Virus record (IMG/VR): IMGVR_UViG_3300042939_000516
Span: 1-25,782 of that record
From: a virus
Reading direction: 5' to 3' (one strand)
Length of the DNA stretch: 25,782 nucleotides
Shown here piece after piece: positions 1-7,585 of this stretch (position 1 is its first letter; each line of letters begins with the position of its first letter). Position numbers and translations under genes: made by a program. A model generated the notes under the pieces. It made no database searches. It was given only the letters and a program-made list of their open reading frames with translations, and was not told where the DNA came from.

Positions 1-2
1 CA

Positions 3-257
3 TCACGTCGCCCCTTCCTTGGTGAGCCCCCGCCGCGCCGCATACGCTCGGACCGCGGCCAGGTGCTCGGTCGTGTAGTGCTTGTGCCCGTACTTCTTCT
101 CCGCCGGCGGCGCGGCCCGGAGGGCCTGCCGCACGTCCCAGGCCCCAAGGGCCGGGATCTCGGCCTGGACGGTCGCCCAGAGCTCCGACCAGCGGATCCA
201 CGTCCTCGGCTCCCTGTCGCCTCGCATCCGCGAGAACGTCCACCAGTCGGCTGTCAT
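3..257 (-). CDS. Small basic hypothetical phage protein
   Basis: An 84-residue protein of unknown function. The start (ATG at 257) overlaps the stop of the upstream 55-residue gene in an ATGA junction, which fixes the start and argues for translational coupling. The N-terminal half is rich in Trp and Arg (WWTF, WIRW, WSELW). The C-terminal third is a basic helix-like stretch with KKYGHKHY. No domain was recognised; it could bind nucleic acid, but this is only suggested by charge. Its TGA stop at 3-5 overlaps a possible GTG or ATG start of another leftward gene that runs out of the window. Confidence 0.6.
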   Translation of the reverse strand: MTADWWTFSRMRGDREPRTWIRWSELWATVQAEIPALGAWDVRQALRAAPPAEKKYGHKHYTTEHLAAVRAYAARRGLTKEGAT

Positions 258-421
258 GCTGCGGCCTCCTGCTCGGCCAGGTGCCGCTCGATCAGCTCGA
301 CGGCGAACGCCACGAGGGCCGCGGCCGAGAGCCGCTTCGACTCGGGCGTCGTCTCGTCCTGGGCGAGGGCCCGCTTCGCGACGCGAGCCCACGCGGCCAG
401 CTCTTGCGCGGTGTCGCTCAT
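254..421 (-). CDS. Small hypothetical protein, 55 aa
   Basis: A 55-residue, Ala-rich and probably all-helical protein. It lies between the RecA-like ATPase gene and the basic 84-residue gene, with ATGA overlaps on both sides, so it is certainly within the same leftward early operon. No family was recognised. Its position next to a phage ATPase suggests an accessory to replication or recombination, but nothing in its sequence shows that. The reading frame continues upstream inside the ATPase gene; the ATG at 421 is chosen because of the stop-start overlap. Confidence 0.6.
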   Translation of the reverse strand: MSDTAQELAAWARVAKRALAQDETTPESKRLSAAALVAFAVELIERHLAEQEAAA

Positions 422-1371
422 GACTGCACCGCCTGCGGCTCGATCGCGTCGTGCCGCTTGCCGATCGCCGCCCGCAGGGCCTCGGCCTGGTCGGCGTCCA
501 GCTCGCCGTCGCTCGCCAGGGCGTCGACCCGGTCGCCGATCTTCCCGAGGACGCGGACGTTCTCGGCCGCCGCGATGTAGGCCTCGATCCGCTCGTAGAG
601 CGGCAGGGCCTCGAGGTCCGCCGCCTGGACGTGGGCCCGGACCGTCGTGTTCACCGGGGCCCGGACGACCGCCGGCTTCACCGGCTCGCCCTCGGAAAGC
701 CAGGCGGCCAGCTCGCGGCCGAACCGCTCGTCGGGCTTGTCGATCAGCTTGTCCTGGAACTTGCCCGTCCTGTCCTTGATGACGTTCGCGATGTGCTCGG
801 TCGAGATCTCGACCAGGAGGTCGAACTCGTACTCGACGCCCTTGCCCTGCTCGGGGGCCAGGCCGACCCGCTGGGGCGACTTCTTCCCGCGGCCGTCGTC
901 GACGGTCGTCCACTCGGTTTTCGACCGCATCGTCGCGAGGACGTGGCCGGGGAAGGTGAGGATCGCCTGGACGAGCTTCCGCTGGAGCGGCGTCCCCTCG
1001 GACCAGGCCGACCAGGTGTTCCCGCGGTACTTTGCCTTCGCGAGCTTCTCGACCTCCTCCAGGAGCGTCTGCCACCCGTGCGACAGCGAGTCGATCACGA
1101 GGACCGCGTAGCCGGCCTCGGCCGCGAGGCGGATCGCGTCGACGTATCCCTGGATCGTCTGGTCCTCCAGCTCGAGCACGTCGAACCCGAACCGGTCCGA
1201 ATACTTCGAGGCGGAGCCGCGCTCGGTGTCGATCACCGCGATCCGTCCCGCGTCGCCGGCCAGGCCGGTCGCCACCCGGAGACTCGTGTACGTCTTCCCG
1301 GCCCCGCTCGGGCCGAAGATCGCCGCCCGGAGTTTCGCCTGGGCCTTTGTTGCCTTCTTGAACCCTGCCAT
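418..1371 (-). CDS. RecA-like phage AAA ATPase (AAA_24 / Sak4-like type)
   Basis: A 317-residue P-loop ATPase of the type found in phage recombination and replication blocks. The Walker A motif GPSGAGKT lies at residues 20-27. An IDTERG segment follows at about 48-53, and the Walker B-like strand LVIDS lies at 91-95, followed by the SHGW that is typical of phage nucleotide-binding proteins of the AAA_24 group. The C-terminal part (after about 225) is an Ala/Glu-rich helical extension. The ATG at 1371 is preceded by GAGGAGGT in the right position and only four bases separate it from the upstream stop. In related phages such proteins assist single-strand annealing recombinases; no annealing protein is visible in this window, so the exact role is open. 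Confidence 0.85.
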   Translation of the reverse strand: MAGFKKATKAQAKLRAAIFGPSGAGKTYTSLRVATGLAGDAGRIAVIDTERGSASKYSDRFGFDVLELEDQTIQGYVDAIRLAAEAGYAVLVIDSLSHGWQTLLEEVEKLAKAKYRGNTWSAWSEGTPLQRKLVQAILTFPGHVLATMRSKTEWTTVDDGRGKKSPQRVGLAPEQGKGVEYEFDLLVEISTEHIANVIKDRTGKFQDKLIDKPDERFGRELAAWLSEGEPVKPAVVRAPVNTTVRAHVQAADLEALPLYERIEAYIAAAENVRVLGKIGDRVDALASDGELDADQAEALRAAIGKRHDAIEPQAVQS

Positions 1372-1375
1372 CGTC

Positions 1376-1648
1376 CTACCTCCTCGTTCGCGAATCCCGA
1401 ACCTCGACCCAGCCCGCGCGGGCCAGCGTCTCCAGATCACCGGCGGCCGGTCCTTCGGCCGCCGGCGTCGTCGTGCATCCATGCCGGCCGGCCTCCCGCC
1501 GGCATCCTTGACCGCGGCATCCGCCCCGGCCTCCGTCCTTGCGTTGCCAGAGCAGGGCGAGCCCGCCGACGACGACGACCGTCGCCGCCGTGGCCTGGAC
1601 GGCCGCGGCCACGAGGAGCCAGACGCCGAGCCATTGGTCCGCGTTCAT
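1376..1648 (-). CDS. Small single-pass membrane protein
   Basis: A 90-residue protein whose ATG at 1648 overlaps the stop of the upstream gene (ATGA). Residues about 6-34 form one hydrophobic segment rich in Val and Ala (LLVAAAVQATAATVVVVGG), followed by a positively charged Arg/Gly/Cys-rich linker and a short charged tail. Expected topology is one inner-membrane helix with a cytoplasmic basic tail. No family was recognised. The low-complexity Arg/Gly part could be a weak point of this call, but the operon overlap and the SD of the next gene sitting on its stop support it. Confidence 0.55.
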   Translation of the reverse strand: MNADQWLGVWLLVAAAVQATAATVVVVGGLALLWQRKDGGRGGCRGQGCRREAGRHGCTTTPAAEGPAAGDLETLARAGWVEVRDSRTRR

Positions 1649-1911
1649 CGCCAGACCTCCCCCGTCTCGTCGGTCATGTAGGCCCAGGCGACCTCGCGGG
1701 CGGCCTTCGCCTGGAGGACGACCAGCCGGTTGATCGGCGGGCCGACCCGGTCGATCTCCTCGAGCAGGGCGTCGAGGGCCCGGAGCGGCCGCCAGGCGCA
1801 CCGGCCCAGGTGCCAGGCGAGCCGGCCCTGGGCGACGACCGGCAGGATGTTGGCCTGCCGGTGAGTCGAGCGGTGGAGGGCCGAGTCGTTTCGAGAAGCA
1901 GCGCGGGGCAT
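1645..1911 (-). CDS. Hypothetical protein, 88 aa
   Basis: An 88-residue protein with no recognised domain. The start at 1911 is supported by GGAGGCAAGG directly upstream of ATG; the same 16-base initiation sequence is used by the phosphoesterase gene at 7544. The N-terminus is basic, with Arg and His clustered (HRSTHRQ, WHLGRCAWRPLR). A predicted long helix (LRALDALLEEIDRV, then LVVLQAKAAREVAWAYM) follows. It overlaps the next gene by ATGA. An in-frame ATG twelve bases further upstream is possible but has no ribosome binding site of its own. Confidence 0.6.
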   Translation of the reverse strand: MPRAASRNDSALHRSTHRQANILPVVAQGRLAWHLGRCAWRPLRALDALLEEIDRVGPPINRLVVLQAKAAREVAWAYMTDETGEVWR

Positions 1912-1922
1912 CCTTGCCTCCA
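1907..1922 (-). repeat. Shared 16-base translation-initiation sequence, copy 1
   Basis: Read leftward this is TGGAGGCAAGGATGCC, i.e. ribosome binding site plus ATG plus second codon. An identical copy lies at 7540-7555 in front of an unrelated gene, and a near copy sits in the terminator loop at about 15731. Confidence 0.6.
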
Positions 1923-1924
1923 TG

Positions 1925-2161
1925 TCAGGGGAGCAGCTCGTCGGCCTCGACCTCGACAACGTCGTCGGAGGTCTCGATCAGGATCCGGCCGCGGTGGAAG
2001 TCCACGATCCGGCCTTCCTCGGTCTGGCCGGCGGGCCAGTCGTCGCGGCGGAAGGCGACCTCCTGGCCCTTCGTCAGGCTGCGGCCGTAGAGGTCGACGA
2101 TCCCGCGGATCGCCGCGTCGGCCTCCGCGTCGCCCGGCATCCGTTCAGTGTTGGCGTCCAT
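1925..2161 (-). CDS. Hypothetical small beta-rich protein
   Basis: A 78-residue protein with an AAGGAGA ribosome binding site before the ATG at 2161. After an acidic helical N-terminus, residues about 31-78 read as a small beta barrel: LTKGQEVAFRRDDW, then EGRIVDFHRGRILIE and VVEVEADELLP. This pattern resembles SH3/KOW-like or phage regulatory mini-domains, but no named family can be assigned. It is followed closely by the 88-residue gene in the leftward operon. Confidence 0.6.
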   Translation of the reverse strand: MDANTERMPGDAEADAAIRGIVDLYGRSLTKGQEVAFRRDDWPAGQTEEGRIVDFHRGRILIETSDDVVEVEADELLP

Positions 2162-2197
2162 GCCAAGTCTCCTTTTCGTGAAATGATCTACCGCAAG

Positions 2198-2314
2198 TCA
2201 GCCGGCCGCGCCGGCCGCAACGATCCGCAGGACAACGATCACCAGCTCGATCCAGAACTCGACGTTCATCCGTGACTCCATGCACCAGGTGACCTCGTTC
2301 GTCAGGCCATCCAT
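2198..2314 (-). CDS. Possible small membrane peptide
   Basis: An unlisted short leftward reading frame of 38 codons (ATG at 2314), or 23 codons if the ATG at 2269 is used. The inner ATG has GGAG at 2276-2279, a proper distance upstream, so the 23-residue form is the better supported one. Residues NVEFWIELVIVVLRIVAAG form a hydrophobic helix long enough to cross the membrane. It fills an otherwise empty gap between two leftward genes. Small phage membrane peptides are common, but no homology can be claimed and a chance reading frame remains possible. Confidence 0.4.
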   Translation of the reverse strand: MDGLTNEVTWCMESRMNVEFWIELVIVVLRIVAAGAAG

Positions 2315-2407
2315 GACGCGACGCAGAGGCTATTCAATGGATCGTGAAATGGTCAATAGGAAATAAAGAGTTTTTCTGGCAGGGGGAAAACCAGCAGGAA
2401 CGCCGGC

Positions 2408-2719
2408 CTAGAAGGCGTCGCGGGCGGCCTTGGCCTGGGAGATTAGGTCGGATAGGTCGCCCTTGGAGATCCCGCGAGGGACGGCGATGCCGAGGTCCTT
2501 CGCGAACGCGAGCTGGCGGTCGGTTGGCTTGTCAGTTCGCCAGGCGTTCGGCCGCCTCGGCCAGGCCAGCGCGCCGCCCACGGTGCCCGCGGCGGCCAGG
2601 CCGAGCAGGACGGCCGACCGCTCCTTCGCGGTGACGGCGAGGACGAGGAACGACAGCCCGACGAAGATCACGAGCAGCGCCCCGGCGGCGCGGGCGAGAT
2701 AGATCAGACCGGACAGCAT
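2408..2719 (-). CDS. Membrane protein with C-terminal helical mini-domain
   Basis: A 103-residue protein. Two hydrophobic segments (about 5-30 and 35-53) give two probable membrane helices, followed by a conserved-looking cytoplasmic domain: PTDRQLAFAKDLGIAVP and then GISKGDLSDLI. This TDKQ...AK.LGI...ITK.DLSDLI pattern recurs in many phage and planctomycete proteins as a small helical domain of unknown role. The ATG at 2719 has an excellent CTGGAGG site. Between this gene and the next leftward one lies an AT-rich stretch (about 2330-2390) that may hold a promoter, though no clean -35/-10 pair is visible. Confidence 0.65.
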   Translation of the reverse strand: MLSGLIYLARAAGALLVIFVGLSFLVLAVTAKERSAVLLGLAAAGTVGGALAWPRRPNAWRTDKPTDRQLAFAKDLGIAVPRGISKGDLSDLISQAKAARDAF

Positions 2720-2733
2720 GGCACGGCCTCCAG
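2717..2733 (-). repeat. Shared 17-base initiation sequence, copy 1
   Basis: Read leftward: CTGGAGGCCGTGCCATG, ending in the start codon at 2719. The identical 17 bases occur at 19308-19324, again ending in the start codon of an unrelated gene. Confidence 0.6.
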
Positions 2734-2734
2734 G

Positions 2735-2974
2735 TTATGCGGCCGTGGTGCCCTTCCTGGGTCGACCGCCGCGCTTCTTCCTGGTCTCGGCCTTCCGCTT
2801 GCTGAGACGCTCGACCTCGTCGAGATAGTAGTAGACCCGCCTCGGCGTTTCCACGACCCGCTTCAGCTCGCCGGACTGGAACAGCTTCCGGAAGTAGCTC
2901 GCGTGGCAGTCGAAGATCTTCGCCGCCTCGTGCGGGGATACGAGCTTCTTGCCGGTCTTGGGGTCGATCACCAT
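2735..2974 (-). CDS. Excisionase/MerR-like helix-turn-helix protein
   Basis: A 79-residue DNA-binding protein. Residues about 11-58 match the winged helix-turn-helix pattern of excisionases and MerR-like HTH_17 proteins: SPHEAAKIFDCHASYFRKLF, then SGELKRV and a RVYYYLDEVERL wing-helix. The tail is strongly basic and ends in GGRPRKG, close to an AT-hook core. The ATG at 2974 was chosen over the ATG at 2980 because GGAGG ends eight bases before the former but only two before the latter. It diverges from the integrase gene across a palindrome-rich region, the usual place for a recombination directionality factor or lysogeny regulator. Which of these it is cannot be told from sequence. Confidence 0.75.
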   Translation of the reverse strand: MVIDPKTGKKLVSPHEAAKIFDCHASYFRKLFQSGELKRVVETPRRVYYYLDEVERLSKRKAETRKKRGGRPRKGTTAA

Positions 2975-3229
2975 CGCCATAGCCTCCGATGCTAGGGGGC
3001 GTCTTCCTTGAATCAACGGCCGGTCCTGGATCCGGGTGTCCGGCAGCCCCGTCCCGGGTATTCCCCGGGACAGGATTGGAACGGTTGCCAATGGCGGGGG
3101 CAGGAGCGAACCGTTCAACGACCAACCGTGCGGCGGCTAATCCGCACGGCCGGCACGACCAGAACCCACCCACGGACGGACCGCCCCCGCATGGAAGCGT
3201 GACCTATCCCTACTCCGGAGGATCACGCC
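2975..3229. promoter_or_regulatory. Divergent control region with three perfect inverted repeats
   Basis: This 255-base gap separates the leftward helix-turn-helix gene from the rightward integrase and carries no supported gene. It holds three perfect 8-base inverted repeats: 3051-3071 (GTCCCGGG, five-base loop), 3079-3086 with 3109-3116 (GAACGGTT / AACCGTTC, 22-base spacing), and 3126-3149 (CCGTGCGG, eight-base loop). Such repeats suit operators, excisionase or integrase arm sites, or transcript hairpins. The integrase ribosome binding site CGGAGG lies at the right end. No convincing sigma-70 promoter could be picked out. Confidence 0.55.
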
Positions 3230-4129
3230 ATGACTCTCGACCAGTTTCTCGCCGACGTGTACGTCCCGCTCCGTCTCCGCGGCCGCTCGCCCGAAAGCGT
3301 CCGCCTTCTGCGTCACGCGATCACCCAGTTCTCGACGTGGCTCGGGCGGCCCGCGACGCTCGACGACCTCGAGGACCTCCTCGTCTCCCAATGGCTGGCG
3401 GCCATGTCGGCGAAGAAGAGCCCGAACTCGGTCGCCCGCGAGCGGTCCGGAATCCTCGCCCTCTGGAACCTCGCCCAGGGCCGCGGGCTCGTCCGCCTCC
3501 GCCCGACCGTCGCGCCCGAGCTGGTGCCGCAGGCGACGCCGCGGGCGTTCACCGCCGACGAGTTGGCGCGGCTCGCGGCGTCCGCCCGGCTGGCTTCGGG
3601 CTGGGTCGGTCCGGTGCCGGCCGCCGTGTTTTTCCAGGCCTTGATCGCCGTCGGCCTGGAGACGGGCGAGCGGATCAACGCGATTCTCCAGACGCCGCGG
3701 CATTGTTGGAACAGGCCGTCGCTCACGGTCCCGGCCGTCGTGCGAAAGGGCCGCCGGCAGGGCCGGATCTACGAGCTCTCGCCCGAGGCCTCGGACCTGG
3801 TCGACGCCGTCGCCCGGCACGAGGGGCCGACGGTGTTCTGGTGGCTCGCTTCGGACACGGCCCTCCGGAAACGGTGGAAGACGATCACCAGGCGTGCCGG
3901 CCTCGGCGACGGCCGCGACGTGCAGTTCCACGCCCTGCGTCGGTCGACGGCCTCGCACATGGCGGCCGCCGGCCTCGACGCGACGAGCTACCTCGGGCAC
4001 TCGACCGACCGGATCACGCGGAAGAGCTACCTCGACCCGCGGGTCGTCGATGCCACCCGCCCGAAGCCCTGGCAGTCGCTGCCGCGCGTGTTCCGCCCGG
4101 ACCCGGAGCCGCCGGCACAGGCCGGATAA
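3230..4129 (+). CDS. int: Tyrosine recombinase / phage integrase
   Basis: A 299-residue site-specific recombinase and the only rightward gene. Residues 1-90 form the SAM-like core-binding domain (TLDQFLADVY..., SPESVRLLRHAI). The catalytic domain holds a full set of residues: Arg148 in ETGERIN, Lys173 in VRKGR, His234 and Arg237 in FHALRRST, His257 in YLGHST, and the nucleophile Tyr267 in TRKSYLDP. The enzyme should therefore be active and catalyse integration or excision. GGAGG lies seven bases before the ATG. It diverges from the excisionase-like gene and converges with the late operon. A C-terminal Pro-rich tail follows the tyrosine. The attachment site was not identified. Confidence 0.93.
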   Translation: MTLDQFLADVYVPLRLRGRSPESVRLLRHAITQFSTWLGRPATLDDLEDLLVSQWLAAMSAKKSPNSVARERSGILALWNLAQGRGLVRLRPTVAPELVPQATPRAFTADELARLAASARLASGWVGPVPAAVFFQALIAVGLETGERINAILQTPRHCWNRPSLTVPAVVRKGRRQGRIYELSPEASDLVDAVARHEGPTVFWWLASDTALRKRWKTITRRAGLGDGRDVQFHALRRSTASHMAAAGLDATSYLGHSTDRITRKSYLDPRVVDATRPKPWQSLPRVFRPDPEPPAQAG

Positions 4130-4164
4130 TCGCGCCGGTTCGGCGTCCTGCCCCCCCACGGTGC

Positions 4165-4193
4165 CGATCGTCGAATCCTGCGTCGCACGATCG
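4165..4193. terminator. Inverted repeat between convergent genes
   Basis: CGATCGT at 4165-4171 and ACGATCG at 4187-4193 can pair across a 15-base loop. The structure sits in the 64-base gap where the integrase (rightward) and the last late gene (leftward) converge, where a bidirectional terminator would be expected. There is no T run, so it could instead be a protein-binding site or part of attP. Low confidence on function. Confidence 0.3.
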
Positions 4194-5486
4194 TCAGGAC
4201 CGGCTCGCCTGCCGGTGCTCGACCTCGTGCTGGCGGAGCAGCTCGCGCGGGACCGTCCGCCGGATCGCGTCGGCCGCCTGCGTGACGTGCTCGGCCCGGA
4301 CGCCCTGCGGCGGCCGGCAGCAGGCGTAGACGCCGGCGAGCGTCGCGGCCCGGTGGACCGCGACCGGGGCCAGGTCGTACTCGACGTCCGCCCGGACGGG
4401 GCGGCCGGCCACGACATCGACGACGCGGCCCTGGTCGTCGTAGTTCATGACCTCGACGGCCGTCCCGGTGCCGATCCCGGTGAGCGTCACCAGGGCCGGG
4501 GCGTGGGCCTGGAGGCGTCGCTGGCCGCAGACGAAGACGTATGACAGCTCGAGGCCGGTCGCCTGGCAGAACTGCCGCATTGTCCGGCCGGTGCCGTGCA
4601 GATCGACGAACAGCGTCCCCGGGGCGATCCGTTTGACATACGTCAAGAATCCGGCCGACGGCCGGCGGAGCGTCTCGCGGCTGGCCCAGAACTGGCACGT
4701 CTGGTCGGACGGGTAGAGGTGCCCGTAGGCCTCGCCGAGGATGATCGTGTCGCGCGAGACGAACGCCACCCGCTCGGGCCGCGCCGCCTCGACGTACCCG
4801 CGGACGAGCGCGGCCGCCGCCAGGACGAAGGGGACGTTCGCGGCCGCAGCCCCGGCCCACCAGCCGGCCTCGGGAGAGCCGGGCTCGTGCGGATTCTGGA
4901 GCCGGGCCGCGCGGGCCGCCCCGGCAATCTCCCAGATCCCGGCCTCCTCGAGGTCCTTCTCCGCCTTCGTCCACGCCCCGCCCTTGTAGTGGCAAGCCTC
5001 GACGCCGGCCGCCCGGGCCTGGGAGACATCGCTCCGCGGGTTGTCCCCGACGTGGGTCTCGATCTCGCGGGCCGCCTTCGACCGCCAGTACCGGCCGGTC
5101 CACTTGCCATCCCACGAGGCGGCGATGTCGAGCCCGGCGGGGAGGCCGATCTTCTCCGCGAGGGCCTGGACCTGGTCGGCACCGAAGTAGGTGTCGGTCA
5201 CGATCCGGTCGCCTGTCCCGAACCGCCGGACGTTCTCGGCGATCGGGAAGCCGCAGGCCAGTTCGGCCCGCTCCTCGAGGTCCCGCAGCTCGTCGACGCG
5301 GTCCTGGCTCCAGCCGGTGATCTCGCGGAGCGTGTCGAAGATCCCGGGCCAGGTCTTGTCGGACCGCCGCTCGGCCTCCTGGCGGACGGACCGGTACTCC
5401 TCGCCGCCGACGAGGTCGAAGATCCGCCAGGGCTCGCCGCAGCTTCGGCCGTGGAGCGTGTCGAAGTAGTCCCACGACCTCACCAT
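4194..5486 (-). CDS. HAD-superfamily protein of the capsule-cluster type (COG5610-like)
   Basis: A 430-residue protein and the last gene of the late operon. The N-terminal ~175 residues form a HAD hydrolase fold: motif I SWDYFDTL (nucleophile Asp6), motif II VTDTYF (Thr97), a Lys near 137, and motif [11 protein letters not shown] (Asp148, Asp153). The C-terminal half has [11 protein letters not shown] (about 240-250), [11 protein letters not shown] and VDLHGTGRT. This architecture matches two-part HAD proteins found beside glycosyltransferases in surface polysaccharide clusters. It overlaps the upstream GT25-like gene by seven bases, so the two are probably made together. Possible roles are processing a sugar phosphate for virion or host-surface glycosylation; substrate unknown. 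Confidence 0.7.
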   Translation of the reverse strand: MVRSWDYFDTLHGRSCGEPWRIFDLVGGEEYRSVRQEAERRSDKTWPGIFDTLREITGWSQDRVDELRDLEERAELACGFPIAENVRRFGTGDRIVTDTYFGADQVQALAEKIGLPAGLDIAASWDGKWTGRYWRSKAAREIETHVGDNPRSDVSQARAAGVEACHYKGGAWTKAEKDLEEAGIWEIAGAARAARLQNPHEPGSPEAGWWAGAAAANVPFVLAAAALVRGYVEAARPERVAFVSRDTIILGEAYGHLYPSDQTCQFWASRETLRRPSAGFLTYVKRIAPGTLFVDLHGTGRTMRQFCQATGLELSYVFVCGQRRLQAHAPALVTLTGIGTGTAVEVMNYDDQGRVVDVVAGRPVRADVEYDLAPVAVHRAATLAGVYACCRPPQGVRAEHVTQAADAIRRTVPRELLRQHEVEHRQASRS

Positions 5487-6103
5487 GTCCGGGCCCCCGC
5501 CTTCTTGTTGGTGATGTCCGAGAGCCCGGCGGCCTGGCCGCAGATCCACGGCCGGACGGCGTAGACGCCGAGCCGCCGCTCGCGGTGCAGGACGCCCATC
5601 CGGTGATCGACGTGATGGCGGCAGGCCCAGGCCGGGCTCGGCTCGATCCAGTCCCGGAGCGTCTCCAGGGCCGCGCGGCCGAGAACCCCGTAGGCGTGGG
5701 TCCGGTTGACGTTCAGCCCGCGGACGAAGTCCACGCGGCCCGGCAGGGCCTCGGGCTTCGTGAGGTGCTGCCCGCCGAGGTAGAGCTGGCCGGTGTCCTC
5801 GGGCGGCGTCAGGGCCGCGAGCCGGGCGGCGAAGTCCCCGACGAACGTGGCGTCGTCCTCGAGGACCAGGATCCGCTCGACGCCCGTGGCGATCGCCCAC
5901 GACAGGACGGCGTAGTGCGACCGGGCGCAGCCCCACGCCCCAGGCTTCGCCTTCCAGCCGGCCGGCGGCGACTCGGCCTGGCCGTCGACTGCCGGCACGA
6001 CCTCGGGCCAGGGCAGGGGCCAGGGCCGCGGCAGGCGGTCCCAGAACGCCGCCAGCCGGTCGGGCCGGCGGGCGAGCGAGATCACGACGACGGCGTCGAA
6101 CAT
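5480..6103 (-). CDS. Glycosyltransferase family 25-like protein
   Basis: A 207-residue glycosyltransferase. The N-terminus [16 protein letters not shown] matches the 'INLxRRxDR' start of LPS biosynthesis family 25 enzymes. Residues about 57-88 carry the family signature: [16 protein letters not shown] followed by [10 protein letters not shown], where EDD is the metal and nucleotide-sugar binding motif. A later YLGGQH and HAYGVLGR agree with the fold. Full-length for a minimal GT25 catalytic domain. It starts 22 bases inside the upstream DUF6378 gene. With the adjacent HAD protein it forms a likely glycan-modifying pair; the acceptor could be a tail protein, host surface glycan, or another molecule. 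Confidence 0.85.
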   Translation of the reverse strand: MFDAVVVISLARRPDRLAAFWDRLPRPWPLPWPEVVPAVDGQAESPPAGWKAKPGAWGCARSHYAVLSWAIATGVERILVLEDDATFVGDFAARLAALTPPEDTGQLYLGGQHLTKPEALPGRVDFVRGLNVNRTHAYGVLGRAALETLRDWIEPSPAWACRHHVDHRMGVLHRERRLGVYAVRPWICGQAAGLSDITNKKAGARTW

Positions 6104-6555
6104 GGCGGCGTCTCCGCGGCCTCGACCTCGGCGAGACAGGCCGCATACCCGGCGAGGTCTACCGGCGTGTCGCTGCTCTTCGCCGCGCCCTGGTGCCGCG
6201 CGAGCTTGTCCAGGATCATGATCTGGGCCCAGTCGGCGACCGTCAGCGGCTCGCGGAGCTTGTGGCCGAAGATCGCGTTCACCGCGGCGACGGTCTTCGC
6301 GAAGTGTTCGCCCGGCGGGCCGTAAGTCGTGCGGCGCTGGCGGATCGTGCGGGTGGCGAGTTCGAGGAGCTGCTCGGCAACGGTCTCTGGTAGCACTGCC
6401 ACGGTGGCCTCCTGGAGATGGCGGATCATGCGGACGAGATGCACGACCCACGAGGCTAGGCTGCCGCTCGTGCCAGTCCACGCCCCCGAAAACCGCCGGG
6501 CCTCCTGCTCCGCGTGGGCGAGCTGCTCGGCGTCGAGCCAGACGGCGGGCCTCAT
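6082..6555 (-). CDS. DUF6378-like phage protein
   Basis: A 157-residue protein. The C-terminal half (about 85-150) has the pattern [11 protein letters not shown], then [15 protein letters not shown] and VDLAGYAAC, which matches the DUF6378 family of phage-encoded helical proteins related in appearance to MazG/nucleotide-pyrophosphohydrolase-like bundles. The N-terminal half is helical with no known domain. The ATG overlaps the phosphoesterase stop (ATGA). A nucleotide-metabolism role is possible but not demonstrated by any visible catalytic EExxE motif. Confidence 0.65.
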   Translation of the reverse strand: MRPAVWLDAEQLAHAEQEARRFSGAWTGTSGSLASWVVHLVRMIRHLQEATVAVLPETVAEQLLELATRTIRQRRTTYGPPGEHFAKTVAAVNAIFGHKLREPLTVADWAQIMILDKLARHQGAAKSSDTPVDLAGYAACLAEVEAAETPPCSTPSS

Positions 6556-7544
6556 GACGTGCGGACCTTGCCGGCCGAGATCCGAAAGTTCTCCACGTCG
6601 AACTCGCCGCCGTCGTGAACGGTGACGATCGCGGCCCCGTGGTTCCACCGGTTGATCCGGGCGTATTCCGGCGTCAGGTCGCACAGGCAACCGGTGGACC
6701 AGGTGAAGATCTCGTTATGCCACATGTCGGATTCGGCGTGGCCGCTTGAGCGGTGCGAGTGACCGACGAGGACCGTCGACAGCGTCCGCAGGAACGCCCC
6801 GCGGGCCACGTTCACCGGCGCGGCCAGGCCCTTCGGCAGCTCGTGGCCGTGGAGGACCGGCAGCTTCCCGACCATGACCGGCCGCTGCTCGTCGACGTAG
6901 TCGATGTCGTGGTCCGCGAGCTTGAGCCAGCCGGGGAGCGACATAATCGGATCGTCCGACAGCTCGGGGGCGTGCTGCCAGATGTAATGGGTCCACCGCT
7001 CCTCGTGGTTGCCGGCCTTGAGGACGATCGGGATCTTCGGGAACCGGTCGCGGATCCAGGCGACGAAGTCGCGGCAGGCCGAGAGCTCGCCCTTGAAGTC
7101 GCGTTTCGTGGGGTCCTTCATCCAGCGCGAGATCGCGTAGAAATCGCAGATGTCGCCGTTCAGTAGCAGGGCCGCGAGACCGGCGTCCTCGAGGTGAGTG
7201 ACCGCGGCGGCGACCGCCACGTCCGAGTGGTAGGGGACGTGTACGTCAGAAAGGATCCCGACCCGGCCCTTCACGCCCAGGACGTGCGGGACCCACGGCT
7301 CGGCGACCGACTGCGGCATCTGCCGGACCTCGCCGGCCTGGCGTGGCGGCCGCGGGTGCTTCGCCCGTTTTCGGTGGGATTCGCCGTGGACGCCGAGGAC
7401 CTTCCGGATCCTCGAGCGGGCCTGCTCAAGCGTGATCGCCCGGTTCGTCTTCTCGACGAGCATCCGGGCCAGGCCGCGGGCCGGGTGGTCCGGGTGCCTC
7501 TGCACCAGGCGGCGGGCCTGTATCGCGATCGGGTCGGTCGGCAT
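6552..7544 (-). CDS. Metallophosphoesterase with N-terminal HTH-like region
   Basis: A 330-residue calcineurin-like phosphoesterase. All five metal-binding blocks are present: SDVH (Asp100, His102), NGD (Asp131), GNHEE (Asn179, His180), LHGHE (His232, His234) and VGHSH (His262, His264). Residues about 5-52 form a helical region with [18 protein letters not shown], which looks like a DNA-binding helix-turn-helix fused before the enzyme. A basic linker (about 55-75) joins them. The start at 7544 has GGAGGCAAGG in front. Family members cleave phosphodiesters or phosphomonoesters; in phages related proteins are linked with DNA or nucleotide processing. The target here is unknown. Confidence 0.88.
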   Translation of the reverse strand: MPTDPIAIQARRLVQRHPDHPARGLARMLVEKTNRAITLEQARSRIRKVLGVHGESHRKRAKHPRPPRQAGEVRQMPQSVAEPWVPHVLGVKGRVGILSDVHVPYHSDVAVAAAVTHLEDAGLAALLLNGDICDFYAISRWMKDPTKRDFKGELSACRDFVAWIRDRFPKIPIVLKAGNHEERWTHYIWQHAPELSDDPIMSLPGWLKLADHDIDYVDEQRPVMVGKLPVLHGHELPKGLAAPVNVARGAFLRTLSTVLVGHSHRSSGHAESDMWHNEIFTWSTGCLCDLTPEYARINRWNHGAAIVTVHDGGEFDVENFRISAGKVRTS

Positions 7545-7555
7545 CCTTGCCTCCA
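7540..7555 (-). repeat. Shared 16-base translation-initiation sequence, copy 2
   Basis: Identical to 1907-1922 (TGGAGGCAAGGATGCC read leftward) and again provides the ribosome binding site and start codon, here for the metallophosphoesterase. Confidence 0.6.
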
Positions 7556-7585
7556 GTCTCGAAGGTACGGCCTGGTCGACGCGAA

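Noticed and set aside
451-2181. Long rightward open frame (576 codons) opposite the ATPase region
   Set aside because: Low-complexity Arg/Pro/Gly/Val/Asp protein lying antisense to genes with clear motifs; long antisense frames are expected in GC-rich DNA.
2320-2407. Sigma-70 promoter in the AT-rich stretch (TTGACC on the leftward strand)
   Set aside because: No -10 element at a proper 16-18 base distance from the TTGACC box could be found.
4160-4190. tRNA-like T-arm (GTCGAATCC) suggesting an att site in a tRNA end
   Set aside because: The flanking bases do not form a T-stem and no acceptor stem is visible, so it cannot be called a tRNA remnant.
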